From CAYMAI01 sp964388445 (GTDB lineage: Bacteria > 4484-113 > JAGGVC01): 64,000 nucleotides of DNA. A program made the position numbers and the translations under genes. The stretch covers positions 186,001 to 250,000 of the forward strand of contig CAYMAI010000006.1 of the NCBI GenBank assembly GCA_964388445.1, in the 5' to 3' direction. Positions 7,704-15,829 of this stretch are shown here, piece by piece; position 1 is the first letter of the stretch, and each line of letters starts with the position of its first letter. Below the pieces are notes generated by a model, which ran no database searches, had not been told where the DNA came from, and was given only the letters and a program-made list of their open reading frames with translations.

Positions 7704-9222
7704 TTTCAATTCCGCCGCCGTTTTCGTTCGAATTTTCCTCAATAAGCGCCGTTGGCACAGCGGCCGAATCGACCGCTCCAAGCGTTATGTAAAACAACTC
7801 GGCCTTTGCCCGCCCAGCGGAGACTATGGCAACTCTGCGCGCAGTCTCGTAATCGAGCAGCCGGACTTCGGCAGCCACCAATACTGCAAATTCGGTTTTG
7901 CCTACTTGGTATCCCGCAAGGGCCGAATCGAATCCACTTTGGGCAAGCGGGATGATTTCGTTTTCGTACTTTTCAATTCGGTCGAGCGTAAGCGCGAGTT
8001 TAGAAAACTCGGCCGCGCTTTTGGAGCGAATCCGGTTAATTATGCTTTCCTCTTTCAGCGGTATTTGCTCGCGCATTGCCATAGCTTCCTTGAATTCCGC
8101 ATCCTGCATCCTTCGTTGATAAACCGGTAGGTCGAACATAATGCCTATCCCGAACCTGTCGGCCATTTCCAGTCTGAAATCGTACTGAAAGGTAAGCCGG
8201 TAGTCCGGGTGATAGTTTTTTTCCGCCAATCGCGCCGCCTCGAGAAGCTGCAAATCCCATGTCTTTAGCCAGGCAGTTTCGGGATGCCGGTTCGCTGCTT
8301 CCGCAACGATTAGATCGCGACTTATGGGTGTTTCGGCGGCGACCGATTCGGCAACTTCGATGACCGGCACAAGTTCGGATTCGGAAATGCCAAGCATTCC
8401 GGCAAGCATTGCCGTCATTTCAGCCCGCATGGTTTCCATTTCGATTCTCATCGCTTTTAGGTCGCTGCGCATGGTTTGAACTGCGAGAACTTCGGACATC
8501 GGCGCTTTGCCGATTTCGTACATCAACAGCGCGATTTCCTCCATCACTCCCAAAAGGTCGTCACGTTTTTCGAGCATCTCGATGTTGACCGCTACTTCCG
8601 CCAAATCGAAATATACGCCGACGACCTCGCCCGCCATTTTGTATTCCATTTGAGCTATCGATAGCTTCATTAGCTCGACGTCATAGGCAGCGATTTTCTC
8701 CTTGGCGGCGCGTTTACCGTAGGAATAAAAGGGATGCGATAGCGTGACTCGCTGCGCAGCCATCGGGCTGTTCATTTCCCAAGGCCATTTGACCGGATAG
8801 TCCATCAACATGATTTCCATTTCGGGCATCATGGGAGCGCCAGCCATAAGGACTTTTTGCTCCATCGCCGCGATTTCAGAGCGCATCGCTTTGATTTCCG
8901 GGTTGTTGGCCGCAGCTTGGGACATGTAAACGGCAAGTTGCGGAGGAATATAACTGCCGTTTTGGACGGGCAGAATAAACGCGCTGGACGAAAGAGCGGA
9001 TTTCACTCTTGCTATGGCTTCTTCTTCCAGGTCGGCCAATCTGCCGATAGCCGGACCTTTTCCCGTAACGGCGGTTTTAACTCCGCCGTAAATACTGCCG
9101 ACGGTGACCGCGTCGCCTTTCGGCTCGGCGAAAGTGATTTGCGGCGCGAGAACCGCCGCCGCGATCGAAAATGCCGCAACCAAACGGGTCAATCCCGTGA
9201 GCGTTAGTGATAAGTTAGCCAC
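7696..9222 (-). CDS. TolC-like outer-membrane efflux protein
   Basis: A 508-residue outer-membrane factor with an N-terminal signal (LVAAFSIAAAVLAPQITFA) and long alpha-helical stretches rich in Ala, Glu and Met in two repeats, typical of TolC/CusC channels. It lacks the lipobox Cys of CusC. Methionine is frequent in the first repeat (for example MMPEMEIMLMDYP), perhaps reflecting a copper pathway. It is the first gene of the efflux operon. The start is a GTG only 8 bases behind a good -10 box and without a Shine-Dalgarno sequence, so the mRNA is probably leaderless. The promoter spacer holds an operator palindrome. Confidence 0.85.
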   Translation of the reverse strand: MANLSLTLTGLTRLVAAFSIAAAVLAPQITFAEPKGDAVTVGSIYGGVKTAVTGKGPAIGRLADLEEEAIARVKSALSSSAFILPVQNGSYIPPQLAVYMSQAAANNPEIKAMRSEIAAMEQKVLMAGAPMMPEMEIMLMDYPVKWPWEMNSPMAAQRVTLSHPFYSYGKRAAKEKIAAYDVELMKLSIAQMEYKMAGEVVGVYFDLAEVAVNIEMLEKRDDLLGVMEEIALLMYEIGKAPMSEVLAVQTMRSDLKAMRIEMETMRAEMTAMLAGMLGISESELVPVIEVAESVAAETPISRDLIVAEAANRHPETAWLKTWDLQLLEAARLAEKNYHPDYRLTFQYDFRLEMADRFGIGIMFDLPVYQRRMQDAEFKEAMAMREQIPLKEESIINRIRSKSAAEFSKLALTLDRIEKYENEIIPLAQSGFDSALAGYQVGKTEFAVLVAAEVRLLDYETARRVAIVSAGRAKAELFYITLGAVDSAAVPTALIEENSNENGGGIENE

Positions 9223-9230
9223 CGGAGCGT

Positions 9231-9259
9231 ATTCTACTATGCTAAATAGTATTTGTCAA
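9231..9259 (-). promoter_or_regulatory. Promoter of the tolC-nosL-cusBA operon
   Basis: On the minus strand, TTGACA (9259-9254), a 17-base spacer and TAGAAT (9236-9231) form a near-consensus sigma-70 promoter. The operator palindrome 9235-9251 fills most of the spacer and touches the -10 box, so a bound repressor would block RNA polymerase. The predicted transcription start coincides with the GTG start codon at 9222. Confidence 0.8.
9235..9251. promoter_or_regulatory. Operator site 1 for the BlaI/CopY-like repressor
   Basis: The sequence TACTAT-gctaa-ATAGTA is a perfect 6-bp inverted repeat with a 5-base spacer. It lies within the tolC promoter and next to the repressor gene at 9372. The same palindrome recurs at 34154-34170 and 34284-34300. 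BlaI/MecI/CopY repressors bind short palindromes of this general kind; the assignment to this repressor is by position. Confidence 0.72.
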
Positions 9260-9297
9260 CAGATTTTAGAAAAAAAATAATTTTTTATGTTAATTGC

Positions 9298-9326
9298 TTG
9301 ACTTTTCGTACTATCGAGGTTAGTTT
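9298..9326 (+). promoter_or_regulatory. Promoter of the repressor-peptidase pair with a degenerate operator
   Basis: TTGACT (9298-9303), 17 bases, then TAGTTT (9321-9326) is a plausible sigma-70 promoter directed at the repressor gene. TACTAT-cgagg-TTAGTT at 9309-9325 matches the operator fully in the left arm and in 4 of 6 positions in the right arm, which would allow weaker autoregulation. Confidence 0.5.
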
Positions 9327-9371
9327 TAAATGGCCGCGGATAATTAATCCGGCGGCCTGAAGGTGATTGAT

Positions 9372-9749
9372 ATGGCGGAACTCGGTCCGCTTCAAAAAGA
9401 GATTATGGAAACCGTTTGGCGGCTTAGGAAGGCGAACGTTCAAGACGTGCTGGCCGACGTGAACGCCAGGCGGAAGGAGTCGCTCGCTTACACAACCGTT
9501 ATGACGGTAATGACTCAGCTTTGGGAGAAAGGGCTACTGTCGAGGCGCAAATTAGGCAAAGCATACGTTTACAGACCAACGAGCGACAGACGCGGATATA
9601 ATGTAGAGCGGATAAGGGAGTTTTTCTCTTCGCTTTTCGGGGCGGGCGAAACGGTGACCGCAAGTCATATTCTTGACGCCCTCGAAGACGACGATCCGGC
9701 GAAGGTTAATGAACTTGTCAAGGAACTCAAGGAAAGGAACTACATTTAG
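9372..9749 (+). CDS. BlaI/MecI/CopY-family transcriptional repressor
   Basis: A 125-residue protein (ATG at 9372; a GTG at 9363 is a less likely start) with the winged-helix domain of the penicillinase-repressor family: LGPLQKEIMETVWRL at the N-terminus, VQDVLADVN, then the recognition region SLAYTTVMTVMTQLWEKGLL and the wing RRKLGKAYVYRP. The C-terminal half (SSLFGAGETVTASHILDAL) fits the dimerisation helices. No CxC metal motif as in CopY is present, so metal is probably not sensed directly. It overlaps the next gene by one base (TAGTG), the standard blaI-blaR1 arrangement. Confidence 0.85.
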   Translation: MAELGPLQKEIMETVWRLRKANVQDVLADVNARRKESLAYTTVMTVMTQLWEKGLLSRRKLGKAYVYRPTSDRRGYNVERIREFFSSLFGAGETVTASHILDALEDDDPAKVNELVKELKERNYI

Positions 9750-10645
9750 TGCTGTCGCTTCCGGTAAAAGCGTTCGCGCTGTTCTTTCTGCTTCAGGCGG
9801 TATCGGTGTTTATCGCCGCATTTGCCGCGGAAAGGCTTTCCGTTCAAGTTAACGCGAGATACAGGGCCAGGTTCGTATCGACGAGTCTGTTGATTGCGTT
9901 CGTCCTGCCGCTAATTTTTGCCGCGGCTGTAGCGATATTGACACGAGCCGGACTGCTTTCAATGGAAACGTCGTATTTTCACGCGCTTATGCACGGCGGA
10001 TGGGAGATGTCGATTCTTCTAGCCGGAACTTTGGGGTTTGCGTTATCGGTTTTTTCCAGTTTTCTGTTCGTCAAATTCGGCTCGCTTCCGGTCAAAATGG
10101 GGCGCCGGAATTATAAGGAATTTCGCGGGGTTAGGGTTCTGGAATCGGACAAAATAAACGGCGCGGCATTGCTCGGCGCCTTCAGGCCGGTGATTGTTAT
10201 TGGCCGTGCTTTTCAAAACGGCGAATGGGGCAGCCTGATTTTAGTTCACGAGCATTCGCATTTTCGCTTGAAGCACAACTTGCATAAGCTACTAATGCGC
10301 GCACTTCTGCGGATGAACATGTTCAATTTGCCGCTTCATCGGCTTGCGGCGAACTTCGACCTTTTGTGCGAAATTGAAGCGGATGCCGAGTCTGCGGGGC
10401 AAGTTGGCGTGGAAAGCTATTCCAGATTTTTGTCCGAGCTTGCCGCGGGCGCAATGCCCGGAGACGAAGTAATTACCAGAATAAACGCGCTCGGCGGTTT
10501 AAGGCATAGCCCTATCGGAAGTAGGAACCAGCTTTCGCCCGGGGTTACGCTGGCTGCTGCGGTAATTATGACGGCCGCTCCGCTTGTCGCGCTCGCCGCC
10601 CTGACCGCGCCGCGCTGCGCGATGGTTTGTTTTCTGGGGTTTTAG
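9749..10645 (+). CDS. M56 family membrane metallopeptidase, BlaR1-like without a penicillin-binding sensor domain
   Basis: A 298-residue protein with four likely membrane segments (about 5-27, 45-66, 85-110 and 270-290). The zinc-peptidase motif HEHSH is at residues 167-171 and the downstream EIEAD (about 208-212) supplies the third ligand, both facing the cytoplasm as in BlaR1/MecR1. The C-terminus stops soon after the last span, so the beta-lactam-acylated sensor domain of BlaR1 is absent. By analogy it would cleave the adjacent repressor in response to an envelope signal; with metal genes all around, metal stress is the inferred signal. Confidence 0.8.
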   Translation: MLSLPVKAFALFFLLQAVSVFIAAFAAERLSVQVNARYRARFVSTSLLIAFVLPLIFAAAVAILTRAGLLSMETSYFHALMHGGWEMSILLAGTLGFALSVFSSFLFVKFGSLPVKMGRRNYKEFRGVRVLESDKINGAALLGAFRPVIVIGRAFQNGEWGSLILVHEHSHFRLKHNLHKLLMRALLRMNMFNLPLHRLAANFDLLCEIEADAESAGQVGVESYSRFLSELAAGAMPGDEVITRINALGGLRHSPIGSRNQLSPGVTLAAAVIMTAAPLVALAALTAPRCAMVCFLGF

Positions 10646-10646
10646 T

Positions 10647-11870
10647 TTAGCGGCCGATGAAACTTGCAAGCCAGCCGGCAACAGCGCCTATGGTGACAAT
10701 TACAGCGGGATTCAGCTTATATTTTGCCGACGCAACTATAGCGGCAAGCAGCAAAATGTATTGCCAAATTGAAATTACAGAGACAAGTCCTATTTGAATT
10801 GCGGCGGCAGCCATTAAACCCAAAGCCGATGCGTTAACCGCATCGAGTAATAGTCGAGAAAGCGGGTGTTTTCCGATTTTCGGAAGTATGCGCGCCAAGG
10901 CGAGGACAAAAACGAACGAAGGCAAAAACATTCCAAGCGTCGCCAGCGCGGCTCCCTGCCATCCGCCAAGTATATGGCCTATAAAAGTGGCTGTTGAAAA
11001 CAGTGGACCGGGAGTCACTTGTCCGACGGCAATGGCGTCAAGCAATTGCGACTGAGAAATCCAGCCAAGCCTGTCAACCAATTCGCCCTGCAGAAACGCG
11101 ATTAGAACGTATCCGCTTCCGTAAAGTATCGAGCCGATTTTGAGAAAAAACAAAAATATTCCGGAAAGCGTGGCAGAAGATGCATGGTGTGGAACCGCGG
11201 AAAAAGCAAATGCCAATTGAGGGTAATATTTTTGGGGCAAAAATGAAATGGGAAGCAAGCAAGCGGATCCCGGATTCATTGGGATTTTGAATCGGCCGCC
11301 GCTTAATTGAATCCCCGCCGCACCGGCAATTGCACATACGAAAAGAGCGGCAATTTCGTTTAGTCCCGCGAAAACCGCGCCGGCGGCAACAAGCCCGATA
11401 AGACCAAATTCGAATCGTTTGAATGCAGTGCCAGCCAGCCTGATGATTGCCGCGGCGATAATCGCCACTACAACCGGTTTTACACCTTCGAGCCAAGGTT
11501 GGACGCCTGGCAGAGAGCCGTATTCGACGTATAAATAGGCAAGGAAGAAAGTAATTAGCGCCGCTGGCAAAACGAAACAAAGTCCCGCGATCAGAAATCC
11601 GGCGGTGCCTGCTCGATTTAGGCCTATGTGAATGGCAAGCTCCGTGGAATTGGGTCCAGGAATTAGATTCGTCAAACCGATTAAGTCCAAAAGTTCCTGT
11701 TTCGACAGCCATTTTCTTCGGCGGACGACTTCGTCCTCCATCATTGCTATGTGTGCCGCCGGTCCACCGAAGCCGAACGTTCCTAGTTTGAGAAAAAGCA
11801 GGGCAAGATCGACTAGCGATGCTTGCCCTTTAACTTCGTCGCGAACCGAATTGTACGGCCCGGATTTCAA
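10647..11870 (-). CDS. chrA: Chromate transporter ChrA (two-domain)
   Basis: A 407-residue long-chain CHR protein with two homologous halves. The first carries the family motifs FGFGGPAAHIA and LTNLIPGPNSTELAIHIG; the second has GSGYVLIAFLQGELV and AVGQVTPGPLFSTATFIG. About ten hydrophobic segments are visible. It exports chromate from the cytoplasm in characterised homologues. Its TTG start overlaps the arsM stop as TTGA, so it is translated as the last gene of the arsR-led unit, unusual company for chrA but consistent with a multi-oxyanion resistance block. Confidence 0.88.
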   Translation of the reverse strand: MKSGPYNSVRDEVKGQASLVDLALLFLKLGTFGFGGPAAHIAMMEDEVVRRRKWLSKQELLDLIGLTNLIPGPNSTELAIHIGLNRAGTAGFLIAGLCFVLPAALITFFLAYLYVEYGSLPGVQPWLEGVKPVVVAIIAAAIIRLAGTAFKRFEFGLIGLVAAGAVFAGLNEIAALFVCAIAGAAGIQLSGGRFKIPMNPGSACLLPISFLPQKYYPQLAFAFSAVPHHASSATLSGIFLFFLKIGSILYGSGYVLIAFLQGELVDRLGWISQSQLLDAIAVGQVTPGPLFSTATFIGHILGGWQGAALATLGMFLPSFVFVLALARILPKIGKHPLSRLLLDAVNASALGLMAAAAIQIGLVSVISIWQYILLLAAIVASAKYKLNPAVIVTIGAVAGWLASFIGR

Positions 11871-12655
11871 CTTTGCTTTTCCGCGAGAACCGTGATACTG
11901 GATGCCGCGCCCACAAGCTCGCCCGAAACGCCCGAAGTAATCGGGTCGTCGCAGGCGCCGGATGCGGAATAGGTTTTGTCGGCTAAGATTTCCACGCCCG
12001 AAAAACCGGCGGCGCGTATTGCGGATAAATAATCTTCCCGCTTAAGCGCTCCGGAAATGCACGCGGCATAGGCTCGAATGTCGTTCTTAATGTAATCGGG
12101 CAATTCCCGGTTCAGCACGATATCGCTTACCACTAGCCTTCCGCCGGAGTTCAGCGCGCGGAATGCTTCGCGAAAGACTTTTTCTTTGTCAGGGCTAAGG
12201 TTGATTACACAGTTGGAAATAACAACGTCAACGCTGCCGCTTTCGACCGGCAAATCCTCGATAAACCCCTCGCGGAATTCGAAATTGGAAAGCCCGGTTT
12301 CGCGCAGAAAAACGGCGGCGTTCTTGCTCGCGAGTTCAATCATTTCCGGCGTCATATCCACTCCGATTACACGGCCCTTTTCGCCGGTTATGCCCGCCGC
12401 GATGAAAACATCCTTTCCCGCGCCGCTTCCTAGGTCGAGGACAACGTCTCCCGGCTTAATTTGGCTGAACGAGACCGGGTCGCCGCAAGAGAGTCCGAGG
12501 TCCGCATGGAATTCGCTTGCGGGTTCGGCGGCAACAGGAGAACTTCCGCAGCAAGATGTGCTCGAATCCGTGGCAGAAGCGGGTCCGCAACAAGATGAGC
12601 GGCTGGAAGCAACCTTTCCGTATGCTTCTTTTACAGCATTTCTAATGTCCGACAT
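11867..12655 (-). CDS. arsM: Arsenite S-adenosylmethionine methyltransferase ArsM
   Basis: A 262-residue methyltransferase starting at the ATG at 12655 with GGAGG 8 bases upstream. The N-terminus has two CCG clusters (SSCCGP and SCCGS), a known feature of many ArsM proteins. The SAM-binding motif VLDLGSGAGKDVFIAA follows at about 70-85, then VISNCVINL with its conserved Cys and AACISGALKREDY, matching the As(III)-binding Cys positions of ArsM. It converts arsenite to methylated arsenicals. It lies 28 bases after acr3 and overlaps chrA. Confidence 0.9.
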   Translation of the reverse strand: MSDIRNAVKEAYGKVASSRSSCCGPASATDSSTSCCGSSPVAAEPASEFHADLGLSCGDPVSFSQIKPGDVVLDLGSGAGKDVFIAAGITGEKGRVIGVDMTPEMIELASKNAAVFLRETGLSNFEFREGFIEDLPVESGSVDVVISNCVINLSPDKEKVFREAFRALNSGGRLVVSDIVLNRELPDYIKNDIRAYAACISGALKREDYLSAIRAAGFSGVEILADKTYSASGACDDPITSGVSGELVGAASSITVLAEKQS

Positions 12656-12683
12656 ATCAAGAACCTCCATAAATGGCTAAAAA

Positions 12684-13778
12684 CTATTCCGTAGCGGATT
12701 TGAAGAATTTCCGCTTGAAAAAAAGCGCAACGCCAACAAGGGCGATTAAAACCGGAACTTCCACGAGCGGACCGATGACCGCCGCGAACGCGACGCCGGA
12801 GCCGATTCCGAAAACCGCAACGGAAACGGCGATCGCTAGTTCGAAGTTATTGCTGGCCGCGGTAAACGAAAGCGTCGCGGATTTCGAATAGTCAGCGCCG
12901 ATGCGCCTCCCGATAAAAAAGCTGACGAGAAACATGACTACGAAGTAAATCAACAGCGGAATTGCGATTCGGATTACGTCAAGCGGAAGCTGGACAATGT
13001 ATTCTCCCTTTAGCGAAAACATAACAACGATCGTGAACAATAACGCGGCAAGCGTTAGTGGACTAATTTTCGGAATGAACTTCCCGTGATACCAGTCCAT
13101 TCCCTTGGCTTTAACGAGCGAAAAACGAGTAAGTATTCCAGCGATAAACGGAATGCCGAGATAAATGAACACACTTTCGGCGATTTGACCGATGGATATA
13201 TCGACAACGCTTCCTTCAAGTCCGAAAAGCGGCGGAAGGACCGTAATGAAAATCCAAGCATAGACGCTGAAAAACAGCACTTGGAAAACGCTGTTGAACG
13301 CGACTAGTCCGGCGCAGTATTCGGTGTCGCCGCTCGCAAGTTCATTCCAGACTATGACCATTGCGATACATCTGGCAAGCCCTATCATTATGAGTCCGAC
13401 CATATACTCCGGATGATTGGGCAGGAAGATTATCGCTAGGAAGAACATCAGTACGGGACCAATAATCCAGTTTTGCACGAGTGAAACGCCGAGGATTTTC
13501 CAATTTCGGAATACGTCGCCCAGCTCTTCGTAGCGCACCTTCGCGAGCGGAGGATACATCATCAGTATCAGGCCGATGGCGATGGGAACGTTCGTTGTTC
13601 CGGCATTGTACTTATTGATGAAAGATTCGATTCCCGGAATGAAATGGCTGAAAGCCACGCCCAAGCCCATCGCGAGAAAAATCCATAAAGTCAGGAAGCG
13701 ATCTAGAAAAGATAACTTTCCCGCTATACCGGTTTTGCAGGGTGCGGCTTGGATTGGAGAAGCGATCGATTCGTTCAT
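12684..13778 (-). CDS. acr3: Arsenite efflux transporter ACR3
   Basis: A 364-residue membrane protein with ten predicted spans. The motif GLARCIAMVIVWN carries the conserved Cys needed for As(III) transport in ACR3 proteins, and the later SKSATLSFTAASNNFELAIAV-type region (TAASNNFELA) is the second family signature. It exports arsenite using the proton-motive force. The ATG at 13778 follows the arsC stop by one base. The C-terminus ends in a basic segment (FFKRKFFK). Confidence 0.93.
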   Translation of the reverse strand: MNESIASPIQAAPCKTGIAGKLSFLDRFLTLWIFLAMGLGVAFSHFIPGIESFINKYNAGTTNVPIAIGLILMMYPPLAKVRYEELGDVFRNWKILGVSLVQNWIIGPVLMFFLAIIFLPNHPEYMVGLIMIGLARCIAMVIVWNELASGDTEYCAGLVAFNSVFQVLFFSVYAWIFITVLPPLFGLEGSVVDISIGQIAESVFIYLGIPFIAGILTRFSLVKAKGMDWYHGKFIPKISPLTLAALLFTIVVMFSLKGEYIVQLPLDVIRIAIPLLIYFVVMFLVSFFIGRRIGADYSKSATLSFTAASNNFELAIAVSVAVFGIGSGVAFAAVIGPLVEVPVLIALVGVALFFKRKFFKSATE

Positions 13779-13779
13779 T

Positions 13780-14229
13780 TCACTTTTCCCGTTCAATCAT
13801 TGCCTCGATGGCGCCGGGCAATTCCATAACGAAATCGCGTATTTCGTCGCGCACGCGGCGGTATTGCGCAAGACCGTCCGGCCCGGGAGGAGGGTATGAT
13901 AGCGAGGGCGGGTCATCGAAACCGCGGTGCATTGTGCGGATTTTCCGTGGAAAAACCGGACATACTTCTTTCGCATAACCGCAGACCGTAATCACGATGT
14001 CGATATTTTCATTAAGGAATTCGTCAACGTGCTTCGAGCGAGCATGCGACATATCGATTCCGGCTTCGTTCATTACGGCAATCGTTTCGGGAAACACCCA
14101 AGAGGGCGAAACGCCAGCGGAATACGCTTCAATTGTGCCGGAGTGAAAGTGCCGCGCCCACGCCTCCGCCATCTGACTGCGGCATGCGTTACCGGTGCAA
14201 AGAAACAACACTTTGGTTTTTTCGCTCAT
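13780..14229 (-). CDS. arsC: Arsenate reductase, thioredoxin-coupled LMW-phosphatase type (ArsC 1)
   Basis: A 149-residue protein with the P-loop CTGNACRS (Cys11 to Arg17, C-x5-R) and the redox cysteines Cys83 and Cys90 in VCGYAKEVCP. These match Cys10, Cys82 and Cys89 of staphylococcal ArsC, so arsenate is reduced through a disulfide cascade reset by thioredoxin. The DDPP motif (GFDDPPSL) also fits. It is followed by acr3 with one base between them and is preceded by a second ArsC-like gene 22 bases away. Confidence 0.93.
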   Translation of the reverse strand: MSEKTKVLFLCTGNACRSQMAEAWARHFHSGTIEAYSAGVSPSWVFPETIAVMNEAGIDMSHARSKHVDEFLNENIDIVITVCGYAKEVCPVFPRKIRTMHRGFDDPPSLSYPPPGPDGLAQYRRVRDEIRDFVMELPGAIEAMIEREK

Positions 14230-14251
14230 TTCCGTCTCCTTCTATAGGTCG

Positions 14252-14731
14252 TTAAAACCGAAAAGCGCTTGCCTTCAAAATCCGACGAGGGCCGTCTTCC
14301 GAATCGAGCCATTCCTCGATTTTCGATTTGATTCCATCCCGAATTTCACGGTACTTTTCCAGCTTTTCTTCTTCGCCGCCTTCATGTTCCGCAGGATCCT
14401 CGAACGGCCATTCGAGCCGATTTAGCGCGCCGGGCCAAAGCCGCGGGCATTTTTTCGACGCGGAATCGCAAAGGATAACCACATAGTGCGCGGTTATCCG
14501 CCCGAGATAATCCTCCAAGTCGTTTGTCGTTTGATGGGCGATCGGGATGCCGATTTCTTCCATCACCCGTGCTGCATGCGGATTTACGGATTGAGCAGGT
14601 TCGACCCCGGCGCTGTAAACGTCGAAATTCCTGCCGCCGAGTACGCGCAAAAGCCCTTCGGCCATTTGACTTCGACAGGAATTGCCCGTGCAAAGAAACA
14701 GCACAGTCAGTTTTCCCGCTGCGTTTTGCAT
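14252..14731 (-). CDS. Second ArsC-like arsenate reductase/LMW phosphatase (ArsC 2)
   Basis: A 159-residue paralogue with CTGNSCRS (Cys14 to Arg20) and two further cysteines spaced like ArsC (Cys88 and Cys95 in LCDSASKKCP). The acid motif reads WPFEDPAEH rather than DDPP, so the general acid region differs from ArsC 1. The family may also include redundant arsenate reductases with different efficiency. The start overlaps the end of arsR by 25 bases; GGAG stands before the ATG. Confidence 0.85.
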   Translation of the reverse strand: MQNAAGKLTVLFLCTGNSCRSQMAEGLLRVLGGRNFDVYSAGVEPAQSVNPHAARVMEEIGIPIAHQTTNDLEDYLGRITAHYVVILCDSASKKCPRLWPGALNRLEWPFEDPAEHEGGEEEKLEKYREIRDGIKSKIEEWLDSEDGPRRILKASAFRF

Positions 14732-15072
14732 AGCTTCTCCAAGTCCATCGAGCAGATACTAGAAATTTTCCTAAAATCGTTTTTGCCAAGTCCCGTTTCG
14801 GCCGCGGCGTCGCCGATGCTTGCAATCAGTTTCTTGATTGCGGCCGTACCCTTCCTTTCATCGCGCATGTAATAGACCCATCTTCCATGCTTGCGCGAGC
14901 TGATCAGGCCCGCGCTTTTTAAAATCGAAAGATGCTTCGACACGGTGGAAGTGGCAAGCCCCAGAAGAGCGACGATTTGACAGACGCAAAGCTCCCTATC
15001 CTTGAGGACGAGGAACGTACGCAGTCTGCTTTCGTCGGACAAAGCATTCAATATATCCGTAAGTCTGCCCAT
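14707..15072 (-). CDS. arsR: ArsR/SmtB-family repressor
   Basis: A 121-residue winged-helix regulator. ELCVCQIVALLGL contains the CVC metal-site motif of the classic alpha-3 ArsR site, and TSTVSKHLSILKSAGLISSRKHGRWVYY is the recognition helix plus wing. The ATG at 15072 has AGGA 8 bases upstream; a TTG at 15096 would lie inside the operator and is less likely. It heads arsR-arsC-arsC-acr3-arsM-chrA. An inverted repeat 12 bases upstream of the start is the probable autoregulatory operator. Confidence 0.92.
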   Translation of the reverse strand: MGRLTDILNALSDESRLRTFLVLKDRELCVCQIVALLGLATSTVSKHLSILKSAGLISSRKHGRWVYYMRDERKGTAAIKKLIASIGDAAAETGLGKNDFRKISSICSMDLEKLCKTQREN

Positions 15073-15084
15073 GACACCATTCCT

Positions 15085-15108
15085 ATATTTCGCCAACTAA
15101 CGAAATAT
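15085..15108. promoter_or_regulatory. Predicted ArsR operator in front of arsR
   Basis: ATATTTCG-N8-CGAAATAT is a perfect 8-bp inverted repeat with spacer ccaactaa, directly upstream of arsR. The core ATTTCG-ccaa-taa-CGAAAT recurs at 17797-17816 in front of the permease gene with 7 of 8 spacer bases identical. The repeated palindrome and the adjacent regulator are the grounds for the call. Confidence 0.75.
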
Positions 15109-15136
15109 TTTAATATAAATCGCCTTCATGAAAAAA

Positions 15137-15829
15137 TCACTTGAGCAAAAGGTAAATGCCGGCCGCGGCAAAAATAGCGCCGCTGACTTTTTTGAGAATT
15201 AGATTCGCTGTTGCCAGGCGCGCGTCGCCGACAATTCTTGCGGCAGCTTCGTAACTAAATCCCGCGACGATTACCAAAATGCAGTGGCCGACCGCGTAGA
15301 ACAAAAGCAGAAGGAATCCGAACGCTATGTTGGCTTTTGAAGAAGCGATGTAAGCGAGTACGACGGCGAGAACGGGGGTTGCGCATGGCGAACTTACAAG
15401 CCCGAACATCATTCCGAGGAGCAGCGCGCCGAGCCAGCCGCTTGAAATTTTTTTCGCCTTTTCGGGCAAAGAAACGCTCCAATTGACGATTCCGAATAGA
15501 TGGAGCGCGATTAAAATGCACAATATTCCCCCTATCAAGAACCATTGCTTCCCCACAGCGCCGAAAAGCGTACCGAGAATAATCGCGGCGACGCCCAAAA
15601 TAGCGAACGTAATCGATAGCCCTGCGGTGAAAAGCAAAGTTGAAACGATGCGCCGGCGCCCGCCCGCCCGGTCCGCTCCTTGCGCGCTCAAAAACGCGAG
15701 CATCAACGGCACCATAACTATTACGCAAGGATTCGCGGCGGTCAGCGCGCCGCCGGCAAGCGCGAGCGCAGGAGCCCACAGAGGTCTTGCGTCCAGCGCG
15801 GCCTTCGTGGCTTTAACTATTTCTTCCAT
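15137..15829 (-). CDS. Cytochrome c biogenesis protein CcdA-like thiol-disulfide transporter
   Basis: A 230-residue membrane protein with six hydrophobic spans. The two conserved cysteines sit in AANPCVIVMVP (span 1) and SSPCATPVLAVV (span 4), the CcdA/DsbD-beta pattern that moves reducing equivalents across the inner membrane. Its start overlaps the stop of the thioredoxin-like gene (TGATG). The context suggests it reduces that exported thioredoxin in support of the permease or of arsenic thiol chemistry, rather than acting in cytochrome c maturation. Confidence 0.88.
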   Translation of the reverse strand: MEEIVKATKAALDARPLWAPALALAGGALTAANPCVIVMVPLMLAFLSAQGADRAGGRRRIVSTLLFTAGLSITFAILGVAAIILGTLFGAVGKQWFLIGGILCILIALHLFGIVNWSVSLPEKAKKISSGWLGALLLGMMFGLVSSPCATPVLAVVLAYIASSKANIAFGFLLLLFYAVGHCILVIVAGFSYEAAARIVGDARLATANLILKKVSGAIFAAAGIYLLLK

